Origin: Patescibacteria group bacterium
Lineage (GTDB): Bacteria; Patescibacteriota; Minisyncoccia; Minisyncoccales; Minisyncoccaceae
Direction: 5' to 3'
Length of the DNA stretch: 32,026 nucleotides
Assembly: GCA_030156465.1 (NCBI GenBank)
Contig: JASGMO010000001.1
Coordinates: 1 to 32,026 of the forward strand
A program made the translations under genes and the position numbers. Every line of letters starts with the position of its first letter. Position 1 is the first letter of the stretch. This document shows, piece by piece, positions 23,760-30,063 of the stretch. The notes beneath the pieces are model-generated. The model searched no databases, was not told the origin of the DNA, and worked only from the letters and a program-made list of their open reading frames with translations.

Positions 23760-24812
23760 ATGGATTTTCCAATAGAAAAAACAAAAATGGGTGATGATAG
23801 AAAGTTTAATTTAGCGGACCCAAAGGAAAGAGAAGAATATTTTAAATTGAAATGTGGAGTTGAGATTGAAAAATTAAGAGAGCATTTAAATAATGGTCAT
23901 ACTTTTATTGCTTACTTGCTTGGTAAGAAAAACTCAGGAAAAGGAACTTATTCTAAAATGTTTTCTGAAGTGATTGGGGGAGATAAAATTGAACATTTGT
24001 CAGTTGGAGATATGGTGAGAGCAATTGATGAAGAAATGCAGGACCCTCAAAAAAAAGCAGAATTAGTTGAGTTTCTAGAAAAAAACTATAGAGGATTTTA
24101 TCCCTTAGAAGATATTATTAAGAGCTTGGAAAATAGAGATACGAAAAGCTTATTGCCCGATGAAATTATTTTAGTTTTAGTTAAAAGAGAAATTACAAAA
24201 AGAAAAGGCAAGGTGATATTACTTGATGGTTTTCCAAGAAACTTAGATCAAGTTAGTTTTTCATTATTCTTTAGAGATCTAGTTGATTACAGAGACGATC
24301 CAGACGTTTTTGTTTTAATAGATGTGCCAATGAATATTATCAATGAAAGAATTAAATGGAGAAGAATTTGTCCAAAATGTAATGCTTCAAGAAGCTTAAG
24401 ATTATTGCCAACATCAAAGATTGGTCAAGATGAAGACGGCTATTATTTAATTTGTGATGAAGCAAGCTGTGATGGAGGTAAAATGGTGATGAAAGAAGGA
24501 GATGAGAAGGGGATTGAACCAATCAAAGAAAGGTTATTAATGGATGAAGAAATATTAAAAAAAGCATACTCTTTGTATGGCGTTCCAAAAGTATTATTAA
24601 GGAATGCAATTCCCGCTGATGTTGCTCGTGATTATGTTGATGAGTATGAAATGACTCCAGGATATTCTTTTGAAACAGTTGATGGAGAAATTAAAACTAT
24701 TGAAGAGCCATGGATTGTTGCAGACGATGATGGTGTTCAATGTGTAAGCTTGCAAGCTGCTCCAGTAGTGGTTTCTATGATAAAACAACTCGTTGAAGTT
24801 TTTAAGATTTAA
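23760..24812 (+). CDS. Adenylate-kinase-like nucleoside monophosphate kinase, enlarged
   Basis: The protein has 350 residues, against about 215 in standard Adk. The P-loop is GKKNSGKGT (55-63), differing from the usual GxPGAGKGT by lacking Pro and Ala. H-L-S-V-G-D-M-V-R and the conserved LLDGFPRNLDQ identify the NMP-binding part. The LID region contains C204-x2-C207 and C232-x4-C237, a likely zinc site. About 50 residues precede the P-loop, and about 70 residues after the LID (P-G-Y-S-F-E-T-V-D-G-E-I...) are not part of the usual fold. Nucleotide specificity cannot be told. The 3' end carries the promoter of the small RNA that follows. It may coexist with a normal adk elsewhere. Confidence 0.85.
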   Translation: MDFPIEKTKMGDDRKFNLADPKEREEYFKLKCGVEIEKLREHLNNGHTFIAYLLGKKNSGKGTYSKMFSEVIGGDKIEHLSVGDMVRAIDEEMQDPQKKAELVEFLEKNYRGFYPLEDIIKSLENRDTKSLLPDEIILVLVKREITKRKGKVILLDGFPRNLDQVSFSLFFRDLVDYRDDPDVFVLIDVPMNIINERIKWRRICPKCNASRSLRLLPTSKIGQDEDGYYLICDEASCDGGKMVMKEGDEKGIEPIKERLLMDEEILKKAYSLYGVPKVLLRNAIPADVARDYVDEYEMTPGYSFETVDGEIKTIEEPWIVADDDGVQCVSLQAAPVVVSMIKQLVEVFKI

Positions 24813-24821
24813 TGCTACAAT
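24793..24821 (+). promoter_or_regulatory. Promoter of the small RNA gene
   Basis: TTGAAG (24793-24798), 17-nt spacer, TACAAT (24816-24821) with TGC before it (extended -10). The predicted +1 is about 24828, exactly the first base of the RNA closing helix. It overlaps the last codons and stop of the kinase gene. Confidence 0.75.
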
Positions 24822-24827
24822 AAGCTT

Positions 24828-24958
24828 GGTCCTATCAAATAAATTCCGAACACCTTTTCAATTGGGAGCTTTAATATTTGATTGCCGTGGTAATTAAATG
24901 AGGCACCCACGTGGATCTTTCGGATTCACAGATAGGACCACTGCTTCGGCAGTTTTTT
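24828..24958 (+). ncRNA. Structured small RNA of unknown family
   Basis: The transcript would be about 130 nt. A perfect 9-bp closing helix joins GGTCCTATC (24828-24836) and GATAGGACC (24931-24939). Inside are AAATA/TATTT (24837-24841 with 24875-24879), a 7-bp hairpin GTGGATC-TTTCG-GATTCAC (24911-24929), and a region 24883-24910 that can form either CGTGG/CCACG or TGCC/GGCA. Together this makes a multi-branched junction. A terminator follows one helix end directly. No good reading frame starts inside. I do not see the tRNA-like ends of tmRNA or the conserved SRP RNA core. 6S RNA remains possible by its closing-helix and open-interior shape, but its conserved sequences are not evident. It is flanked by a convergent tRNA gene, so it is not a riboswitch for a downstream gene. 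Confidence 0.65.
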
Positions 24959-24959
24959 T
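24940..24959 (+). terminator. Intrinsic terminator of the small RNA
   Basis: ACTGC, UUCG tetraloop (TTCG, 24945-24948), GCAGT, followed by a run of seven T in total (24953-24959). Confidence 0.9.
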
Positions 24960-24963
24960 GTAC

Positions 24964-24986
24964 AAAAAAAACACCAAAAGGTGTTT
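24964..24986 (-). terminator. Terminator of the bL28-tRNA-Pro unit (minus strand)
   Basis: On the minus strand AAACACC, loop TTTT, GGTGTTT, then more T. It lies just beyond the tRNA 3' end and faces the small RNA terminator. Confidence 0.85.
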
Positions 24987-24990
24987 CTTG

Positions 24991-25061
24991 TCGGGCTGCC
25001 AGGAGTTGAACCTGGGTCTTACGCACCCCATGCGCAAATAATACCATTATACTACAGCCCG
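24991..25061 (-). tRNA. tRNA-Pro (anticodon GGG)
   Basis: Read on the minus strand, the acceptor CGGGCTG pairs with CAGCCCG and the discriminator base is A. The D arm is GTA/TAT with A14, G18-G19 and A21 in place. The anticodon stem TGCGC/GCGTA encloses loop ATGGGGT (U33, anticodon GGG, G37). The variable loop is 4 nt, and the T arm is CCAGG-TTCAACT-CCTGG. Total 71 nt. The 3' CCA is not encoded (C-A-A follows), so it must be added by a nucleotidyltransferase. The gene begins 6 nt after the bL28 stop and must be cut out of a common transcript. Confidence 0.93.
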
Positions 25062-25067
25062 AGTATA

Positions 25068-25286
25068 TTAGTTTTTATCTAATGATTTAATACACTTTGT
25101 GCAAGCTAAAATCTTCTTGCCAGCAAAGTTATTAAATTTCTTGTTGCTTGGAGTGGCAGGTACAGTAACTTTTTGTAGATTAGGGTACTTTCTTTTCTTT
25201 GGTGAAGGATCATACTTAGAGATTAACTTATAGTAACTTCCTCCCATTGAAGAAGATTTTCCACATATTTGACATTTCTTTTCCAT
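25068..25286 (-). CDS. rpmB: Large ribosomal subunit protein bL28, zinc-binding form
   Basis: A 72-residue ribosomal protein. The start at 25286 gives M-E-K-K-C-Q-I-C-G-K; a six-residue extension upstream would run into the promoter. The family pattern C-x2-C-G-K near the N-terminus, the basic middle with K-K-R-K-Y-P-N-L-Q-K-V, and the C-terminal C-T-K-C-I-K make a C4 zinc site (C5, C8 and the later pair). It is on the opposite strand to its neighbours, with the tRNA-Pro gene 6 nt downstream. Confidence 0.92.
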   Translation of the reverse strand: MEKKCQICGKSSSMGGSYYKLISKYDPSPKKRKYPNLQKVTVPATPSNKKFNNFAGKKILACTKCIKSLDKN

Positions 25287-25294
25287 ATGCAAGT

Positions 25295-25323
25295 AGATTA
25301 TCAAAAAAGTTGAATAATTGCAA
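25295..25323 (-). promoter_or_regulatory. Promoter of bL28 (minus strand), leaderless geometry
   Basis: On the minus strand TTGCAA (25323-25318), 17-nt spacer, TAATCT (25300-25295), with 8 nt to the ATG at 25286. It overlaps the divergent M50 promoter. Confidence 0.65.
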
Positions 25324-25338
25324 GTATTTTGTTAGTAT
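25310..25338 (+). promoter_or_regulatory. Promoter of the M50 protease gene, leaderless geometry
   Basis: TTGAAT (25310-25315), 17-nt spacer, TAGTAT (25333-25338) preceded by TGT, with 6 nt to the ATG at 25345. The predicted +1 is the start codon. Confidence 0.65.
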
Positions 25339-25344
25339 CAACTT

Positions 25345-25959
25345 ATGGAAATAATAATAGTTTCATTAATAGTACTTTTATTCTCAATAGTTATTCACGA
25401 GGTCGCTCATGGTAGCGTCGCTTATTCTTTGGGTGACTCCACAGCAAAAGACGCCGGAAGATTGACTCTAAATCCAATTAGCCATCTAGATCCAATCGGA
25501 TCAGTAATGCTTCCTGCCTTCTTAATTTTTCTAGGTGGTCCAGTTATCGGTTGGGCAAAGCCAGTACCTATCAACCCTTACAATTTTAATGATCCTAAAT
25601 GGGGCGATTTAAAAGTTTCAATTGCTGGGCCGTTAGCTAATTTCTTTTTAGCTTTAGTTTTCGGATTATTAGTAATGTTTGTTAGTTTACCAGAAAGCTT
25701 TTTAGTAGTTTCATTATTAGTAATATTCTATAATGTTGCTCTAGGTCTTTTTAATTTAATTCCGATTCCTCCCTTAGATGGTTCTCATATATTATTTAGC
25801 TTCTTAGGAGAAAAAGGTTTTGGAATCAGAAGATTTTTAGAGCAGTATGGTTTTTTCTTATTATTACTTCTAATCTTTATAGTTCCCGGTGGAATAAGTT
25901 GGTTATTTAATTTAGCAAATCAAGTAGTTTATTTCTTTGCAGGTCAATTATTATTTTAA
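25345..25959 (+). CDS. Site-2 protease family (M50) membrane metalloprotease
   Basis: A 204-residue polytopic membrane protein. Zinc motif HEVAH lies at 18-22 in the first helix; the third ligand is D145 in N-L-I-P-I-P-P-L-D-G (137-146). The segment G-R-L-T-L-N-P-x-x-H-L-D-P-I-G and the later V-S-I-A-G-P-L-A-N are family features of the short group without a PDZ domain (YwhC-like). These proteases cut membrane-spanning substrates such as anti-sigma factors or signal peptide remnants. The substrate is unknown. The gene is divergent from bL28, and the SDR gene follows after 12 nt. Confidence 0.93.
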   Translation: MEIIIVSLIVLLFSIVIHEVAHGSVAYSLGDSTAKDAGRLTLNPISHLDPIGSVMLPAFLIFLGGPVIGWAKPVPINPYNFNDPKWGDLKVSIAGPLANFFLALVFGLLVMFVSLPESFLVVSLLVIFYNVALGLFNLIPIPPLDGSHILFSFLGEKGFGIRRFLEQYGFFLLLLLIFIVPGGISWLFNLANQVVYFFAGQLLF

Positions 25960-25971
25960 TAAAATAAAAAT

Positions 25972-26694
25972 ATGAAAATAGAAAACAAAATCGCAATTGT
26001 TACAGGTGGAGGTTCAGGAATAGGTAAAGCTATTGCGGAGAGATTTATTAAAGAAGGTGCTAAGGTAGTATTTTCTGATATAAATGAAATAGATGTTTCT
26101 CAATTTGGAGACAAGGCATTATTTAAAAAATGTGATGTCTCTAAATCAAACGAAGTAGATGAATTAATTAATTTTTGTTTAGAGAAATTTGGGAATCTAG
26201 ATATTATGGTTAATAATGCTGGAATTGGAACGGCGGCAGATATTACCGCTATAACTGATGAAGAGTGGCAAAAAGTTATTAATATTAATTTATCAGGAGT
26301 ACTTTATGGAGCAAGAGCTGCTTCAAGAGTGATGAAAGAAGGTGGATCAATTATTAATATGAGTTCAATTTTAGGATCAGTTGGTTTTGCTAACACAGTT
26401 GCCTATTGTGCCGCCAAAGGTGGAGTTAATCAAATTACAAAAGCAGGTGCACTTGATTTGTCTAAGAAGGGAATTAGAATTAATTCTATTGCTCCTGGGT
26501 TTATCAAAACGAATATGACTAAAGGACTTCAGGAAGATGAAACAACAAAAAAGTTCCTTGAAGGAATGACTCCTTTAGGATACCTAGGTGAGCCAGAGGA
26601 TATTGCTAGCGCAACGGTATATTTAGCTTCAGATGATTCAAAATATGTAACTGGAAATATTTTGTATGTTGATGGAGGATGGACAGCTCAGTAG
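25972..26694 (+). CDS. Classical short-chain dehydrogenase/reductase
   Basis: A 240-residue Rossmann enzyme. It has cofactor motif T-G-G-G-S-G-I-G-K-A, N-N-A-G (structural), catalytic S in N-M-S-S-I-L-G, and Y-x-x-x-K in A-Y-C-A-A-K-G-G. The end Y-V-T-G-N-I-L-Y-V-D-G-G is that of the FabG/3-oxoacyl-ACP reductase-like group. The acidic residue after the second strand (FSDIN) favours NAD over NADP. The substrate cannot be told: sugar, alcohol or acyl substrates are all possible. It is probably cotranscribed with the M50 gene. The rpsL promoter begins 4 nt after the stop. Confidence 0.9.
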   Translation: MKIENKIAIVTGGGSGIGKAIAERFIKEGAKVVFSDINEIDVSQFGDKALFKKCDVSKSNEVDELINFCLEKFGNLDIMVNNAGIGTAADITAITDEEWQKVININLSGVLYGARAASRVMKEGGSIINMSSILGSVGFANTVAYCAAKGGVNQITKAGALDLSKKGIRINSIAPGFIKTNMTKGLQEDETTKKFLEGMTPLGYLGEPEDIASATVYLASDDSKYVTGNILYVDGGWTAQ

Positions 26695-26697
26695 TAT

Positions 26698-26726
26698 TTG
26701 ACAATTAAGATATTATTTGGTAGTTT
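26698..26726 (+). promoter_or_regulatory. Promoter of the str operon (rpsL)
   Basis: TTGACA (26698-26703, consensus), 17-nt spacer, TAGTTT (26721-26726). The predicted +1 is near 26733, leaving a leader of about 40 nt. Confidence 0.65.
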
Positions 26727-26731
26727 AATCA

Positions 26732-26749
26732 CAAGCGAATTTTCGCTTG
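26732..26749 (+). promoter_or_regulatory. Hairpin at the 5' end of the rpsL message
   Basis: CAAGCGAA, loop TT, TTCGCTTG, a perfect 8-bp inverted repeat (or 6 bp with a longer loop). It coincides with the predicted transcript start. It could stabilise the message, take part in ribosomal protein feedback, or act as a terminator for the SDR gene; the following T tract is poor (CGATTTATTTT). Confidence 0.5.
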
Positions 26750-26771
26750 CGATTTATTTTAGAATTGAAAT

Positions 26772-27188
26772 ATGCCAACAATAAGACAATTAATCAGAAA
26801 AAATAGAAAACCATTAAAAGTGAAAGACAAGACGCCTGCTTTGGCTTTTGGATTTAATCCATTAAAGAACAAGCCAAAGAAATATGACTCTTCATTTAAG
26901 AAAGGAGTTTGTCTAAAAGTTTTTACAACTACACCTAAAAAACCTAACTCAGCTTTGAGAAAGGTTTGTAGGGTTAGATTAAGTAATGGAAGTGAAGTTT
27001 CAGCATATATCCCAGGAGAAGGGCACAATCTACAAGAGCACTCAATTGTAATGATAAGAGGTGGAAGAGTTAAAGATTTGCCGGGTGTAAGATATCATGT
27101 TGTTCGTGGTAGATTTGATTGTGCTGGAGTTGAAGGAAGAAAAAAGAAAAGAAGTTCTTACGGAGTTAAAAAACCAACATCTAATTAA
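26772..27188 (+). CDS. rpsL: Small ribosomal subunit protein uS12, with insertion
   Basis: S12 sits at the decoding centre. T-T-T-P-K-K-P-N-S-A-L-R-K, A-Y-I-P-G-E-G-H-N-L-Q-E-H-S and L-P-G-V-R-Y-H-V-V-R-G are near-universal. The first 22 residues are normal, but the segment S-P-A-L-x-x-C-P-Q-x-R-G-V-C of other bacteria is replaced by about 13 more residues (A23 to C47, LAFGFNPLKNKPKKYDSSF), so the protein has 138 residues. It is the first gene of the str cluster, followed by rpsG after 5 nt. No Shine-Dalgarno is present. Confidence 0.97.
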   Translation: MPTIRQLIRKNRKPLKVKDKTPALAFGFNPLKNKPKKYDSSFKKGVCLKVFTTTPKKPNSALRKVCRVRLSNGSEVSAYIPGEGHNLQEHSIVMIRGGRVKDLPGVRYHVVRGRFDCAGVEGRKKKRSSYGVKKPTSN

Positions 27189-27193
27189 AGCAT

Positions 27194-27664
27194 ATGCCAA
27201 CAGGATTAAAATTTAAGAAAAAAGTAATATTACCTGATGCGGTTTACAACGATGCACTTGTTGCAAAGTTTATAAACCAGGTCATGTTAAATGGTAAAAA
27301 AAGTGTAGCTCAAAAAATAGTCTATGGTGCTTTTGATATTATTAAAGAGCAGACTAAAAAAGAACCATTAGATGTTTTTAAATTAGCGATTCAAAATGTT
27401 TCTCCTACATTGGAAGTTAAGCCAAAAAGAGTTGGAGGAGCAACATATCAAGTTCCTATGGAAGTTAAAGGGAATAGAAAATTAAGCCTAGCAATGAAGT
27501 GGATTATTGCATCTTCAAGAAATAAAAAGGGGAAAGCGATGAAAAACAGGCTAGCCGAAGAATTAATAGAGGCCTCTGAAAATAGAGGAAATTCAGTAAA
27601 GAAAAAAGAGAATATGCATAAGATGGCAGAAGCAAATAGAGCTTTTGCTCATTTTGCATCTTAA
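27194..27664 (+). CDS. rpsG: Small ribosomal subunit protein uS7
   Basis: S7 nucleates assembly of the 30S head and contacts the E-site tRNA. The 156-residue length is normal. Recognisable parts are L-V-A-K-F-I-N-x-V-M-L-N-G-K-K, N-V-S-P-T-L-E-V-K-P-K-R-V-G-G-A-T-Y-Q-V-P, L-A-M-K-W-I, and the C-terminal E-N-M-H-K-M-A-E-A-N-R-A-F-A-H-F. It lies between rpsL and fusA as in most bacteria. No Shine-Dalgarno is present. Confidence 0.97.
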   Translation: MPTGLKFKKKVILPDAVYNDALVAKFINQVMLNGKKSVAQKIVYGAFDIIKEQTKKEPLDVFKLAIQNVSPTLEVKPKRVGGATYQVPMEVKGNRKLSLAMKWIIASSRNKKGKAMKNRLAEELIEASENRGNSVKKKENMHKMAEANRAFAHFAS

Positions 27665-27676
27665 TAATCAACATAT

Positions 27677-29788
27677 ATGAGTCGCCAATATCCAATAGAA
27701 AAATATAGAAACATAGGAATTATTGCTCACATTGATGCCGGTAAGACAACAACGACCGAGAGGTTTTTGTTTTACACTGGAATTTCTCATAAAATAGGAG
27801 AAGTTCATGAAGGTGAAGCAATTATGGACTGGATGGAACAAGAAAGAGAAAGGGGCATTACTATTACTTCTGCTGCTACTACTTGTTTTTGGTCTCCCGG
27901 AGAGTATTTAACTAAAGAAAAAACGGATACTCACAGAATAAACCTTATTGATACTCCTGGCCACATTGATTTTACAGCTGAAGTACAAAGAAGTTTAAGA
28001 GTGCTAGATGGAGCAGTTGTTGTTTTTGATGGTGTTGCTGGAGTAGAGGCTCAATCAGAAACTGTTTGGAGGCAAGCCGATAAATATAATGTTCCTAGGA
28101 TTTGCTTTATTAATAAGTTAGATAGAATGGGTGCATCTTTTGAAAAAAGTTTGCAATCTATTTGGGACAAGCTAACCAAAGATGCAGTAGCGATTCAATA
28201 TCCGATTGGAGAAGAAGCACAATTTGAACAAGTTATTGACTTGATAGAAATGAAGGCCGTTAAGTTTGAAGGAGAGATGGGAAAAGATGTAATTTTCTTT
28301 GATATCCCTGAGAATATGATGGAAAAAGCAAAAGAATGGAGAGAAAAGATGATTGAAAAAATTGTTGCTGAGGATGAGGAATTAATGAATAAATATTTAG
28401 GAGGAGAAGAAATATCAGCAGAAGAATTAAAGAAAACTTTAAGAAAAGCAGTCATTGATTGCAAGCTTATTCCTGTTATGGTTGGATCTTCTTTAAAGAA
28501 TAAAGGAGTTCAGTTAGTTATTGATGCAGTTGTCTACTATCTTCCAAGCCCAGTTGATCTTCCAGCTATTCATGGAACAGATGTTAATAACGAAGAAGTT
28601 AAAATAGAAAGACATCCTGATGACAATGAACCATTTTCTGGTTTAGCTTTTAAAGTTGCAACAGATCCTTTTGTAGGGACACTAACATATGTAAGAGCAT
28701 ACTCAGGAAAGTTCACTAAAGGTGGTTATTTATACAATACAGTGACTCAAGAAAGAGAAAGAGTCAGCAGGATATTAAGAATGCACTCTAATGAAAGAGA
28801 AGAAGTGGAAGAAGTTTTTGCTGGTGATATTGTTGCTTTCGTAGGATTGAAAAATACATCTACGGGACATACGCTTTGCGATGAAAAAAATCAGTTAATT
28901 TTAGAAAAGATTGTTTTTCCAGAGCCAGTTATTTCTATTCAGGTTGAGCCAAAAGCCAAAGCTGATCAAGAAAAGATGGGAGCATCATTAAAAAAGCTTC
29001 AAGATGAAGATCCAACATTTAGAATGGAAACAGATCAAGAATCAGGAGAAACAATTTTATCAGGAATGGGAGAACTTCATTTAGATATTATTGTTGACAG
29101 ATTAAAAAGAGAGTTTAATGTTGAAACAAATGTTGGCAGACCTCAAGTTTCTTATAGAGAAACAATTGAAAGAAGTTCTGAAGCGGAATGTAAATATGTA
29201 AAGCAAACTGGAGGTAGAGGTCAATATGGTCATGTTAAGCTTAAAATTGAACCCAAGGAAAGAGGTGAAGGATTTGAATTTATTAATGAAATTAAAGGGG
29301 GAGTTATTCCTAGAGAATATATTCCGGCTGTGGAAAAAGGGGTTAAAGAAGCTATGGAAAAAGGAGTTGTTGCTGGATACCCTTTGATTGATATGAAGGT
29401 AGTCTTGCATGATGGATCTTTCCACGAAGTTGATTCTTCAGAATTAGCTTTTAAAATTGCTGGATCAATGGCGTTGCAAGATGGTGCCAAAAAAGCTGGA
29501 GCATATATCTTAGAGCCAATAATGAAATTAGAAGTTGTTATTCCACCAGAATTTTTAGGAGATGTAATTGGGGATTTATCTTCAAGAAGAGGTCAGATTG
29601 ACGAAACAATAGACAGGCCATCAGTTAAAGCGATTTATGCAAGGGTTCCTTTATCAGAAATGTTTAGTTATGCTACAACATTAAGATCACTAACTCAAGG
29701 AAGAGGAACATCATCAATGGAGTTTGAAAGCTATCAAAAAGTTCCAGGAAATATATCACAAGAAATAATAGAAGGTAAAAGAAGATAA
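27677..29788 (+). CDS. fusA: Elongation factor G
   Basis: EF-G is the GTPase that drives translocation and, with RRF, ribosome recycling. Its 703 residues are full length. G1 A-H-I-D-A-G-K-T-T-T-T-E-R, the switch E-R-G-I-T-I-T-S-A-A-T-T, G3 D-T-P-G-H-I-D-F, and G4 N-K-L-D are intact. Domain IV has S-Y-R-E-T-I and G-G-R-G-Q-Y-G-H-V, and the C-terminal domain R-R-G-Q-I-D. It lies 12 nt after rpsG. A small Phd-like gene is inserted between it and tuf. Confidence 0.98.
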   Translation: MSRQYPIEKYRNIGIIAHIDAGKTTTTERFLFYTGISHKIGEVHEGEAIMDWMEQERERGITITSAATTCFWSPGEYLTKEKTDTHRINLIDTPGHIDFTAEVQRSLRVLDGAVVVFDGVAGVEAQSETVWRQADKYNVPRICFINKLDRMGASFEKSLQSIWDKLTKDAVAIQYPIGEEAQFEQVIDLIEMKAVKFEGEMGKDVIFFDIPENMMEKAKEWREKMIEKIVAEDEELMNKYLGGEEISAEELKKTLRKAVIDCKLIPVMVGSSLKNKGVQLVIDAVVYYLPSPVDLPAIHGTDVNNEEVKIERHPDDNEPFSGLAFKVATDPFVGTLTYVRAYSGKFTKGGYLYNTVTQERERVSRILRMHSNEREEVEEVFAGDIVAFVGLKNTSTGHTLCDEKNQLILEKIVFPEPVISIQVEPKAKADQEKMGASLKKLQDEDPTFRMETDQESGETILSGMGELHLDIIVDRLKREFNVETNVGRPQVSYRETIERSSEAECKYVKQTGGRGQYGHVKLKIEPKERGEGFEFINEIKGGVIPREYIPAVEKGVKEAMEKGVVAGYPLIDMKVVLHDGSFHEVDSSELAFKIAGSMALQDGAKKAGAYILEPIMKLEVVIPPEFLGDVIGDLSSRRGQIDETIDRPSVKAIYARVPLSEMFSYATTLRSLTQGRGTSSMEFESYQKVPGNISQEIIEGKRR

Positions 29789-29792
29789 AAAT

Positions 29793-29996
29793 ATGAACAT
29801 TCAAGAAATTAGAGAAATAATGGAAGAAGAAGGGGGGAAAATGATCATTCCTGGTGAAGACTCTCCTACCTTAATAATCATGACATTAGATGATTATAGA
29901 AAAGGGAAGGAGGTTAAGCATCAGAATAAAAAAAATAATCCTCCTAAAGAATTAGAAAAAGAACCTTTAACTATTGATGATCTTCCTTTTAATTAG
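29793..29996 (+). CDS. Small Phd/YefM-antitoxin-like protein between fusA and tuf
   Basis: A 67-residue acidic protein 4 nt after the fusA stop. The first 37 residues read N-I-Q-E-I-R-E-I-M-E-E-E-G-G-K-M-I-I, then S-P-T-L-I-I-M-T-L-D-D-Y-R-K-G. That is the general pattern of Phd/YefM antitoxins (helix, short strands, P-x-x-V/I-M-x-x-x-D/E-Y). The tail is K/N/P-rich and ends T-I-D-D-L-P-F-N, which looks like a short linear motif rather than a toxin-binding tail of known type. No toxin gene (Doc, YoeB, RelE) is adjacent. It may be a DNA-binding regulator recruited to the translation operon. The family assignment is tentative. Confidence 0.6.
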   Translation: MNIQEIREIMEEEGGKMIIPGEDSPTLIIMTLDDYRKGKEVKHQNKKNNPPKELEKEPLTIDDLPFN

Positions 29997-29999
29997 TTA

Positions 30000-30027
30000 T
30001 TGACTTTTTTTAAAATTTCGTTAAAAT
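30000..30027 (+). promoter_or_regulatory. Promoter of tuf-rpsJ
   Basis: TTGACT (30000-30005), 16-nt spacer, TAAAAT (30022-30027). The leader of about 30 nt is almost pure A/T without Shine-Dalgarno. It gives tuf a promoter of its own besides read-through from the str operon. Confidence 0.6.
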
Positions 30028-30063
30028 AAATAAACATAATAAATAATAAAATAAATTAAAAAT

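Noticed and set aside
24883..24910. H-type pseudoknot from TGCC/GGCA and GTGG/CCAC pairings in the small RNA
   Set aside because: The two 5' strands are adjacent with no connecting loop, so both are unlikely at once; they are better seen as alternatives.
24828..24958. The small RNA considered as tmRNA, SRP RNA or a riboswitch
   Set aside because: No tRNA-like ends, no SRP core motif, and no gene on the same strand directly downstream. Identification as 6S RNA is neither shown nor excluded.
29102..29490. Two minus-strand frames inside fusA
   Set aside because: Both lie fully inside a highly conserved gene and have no similarity to known proteins.
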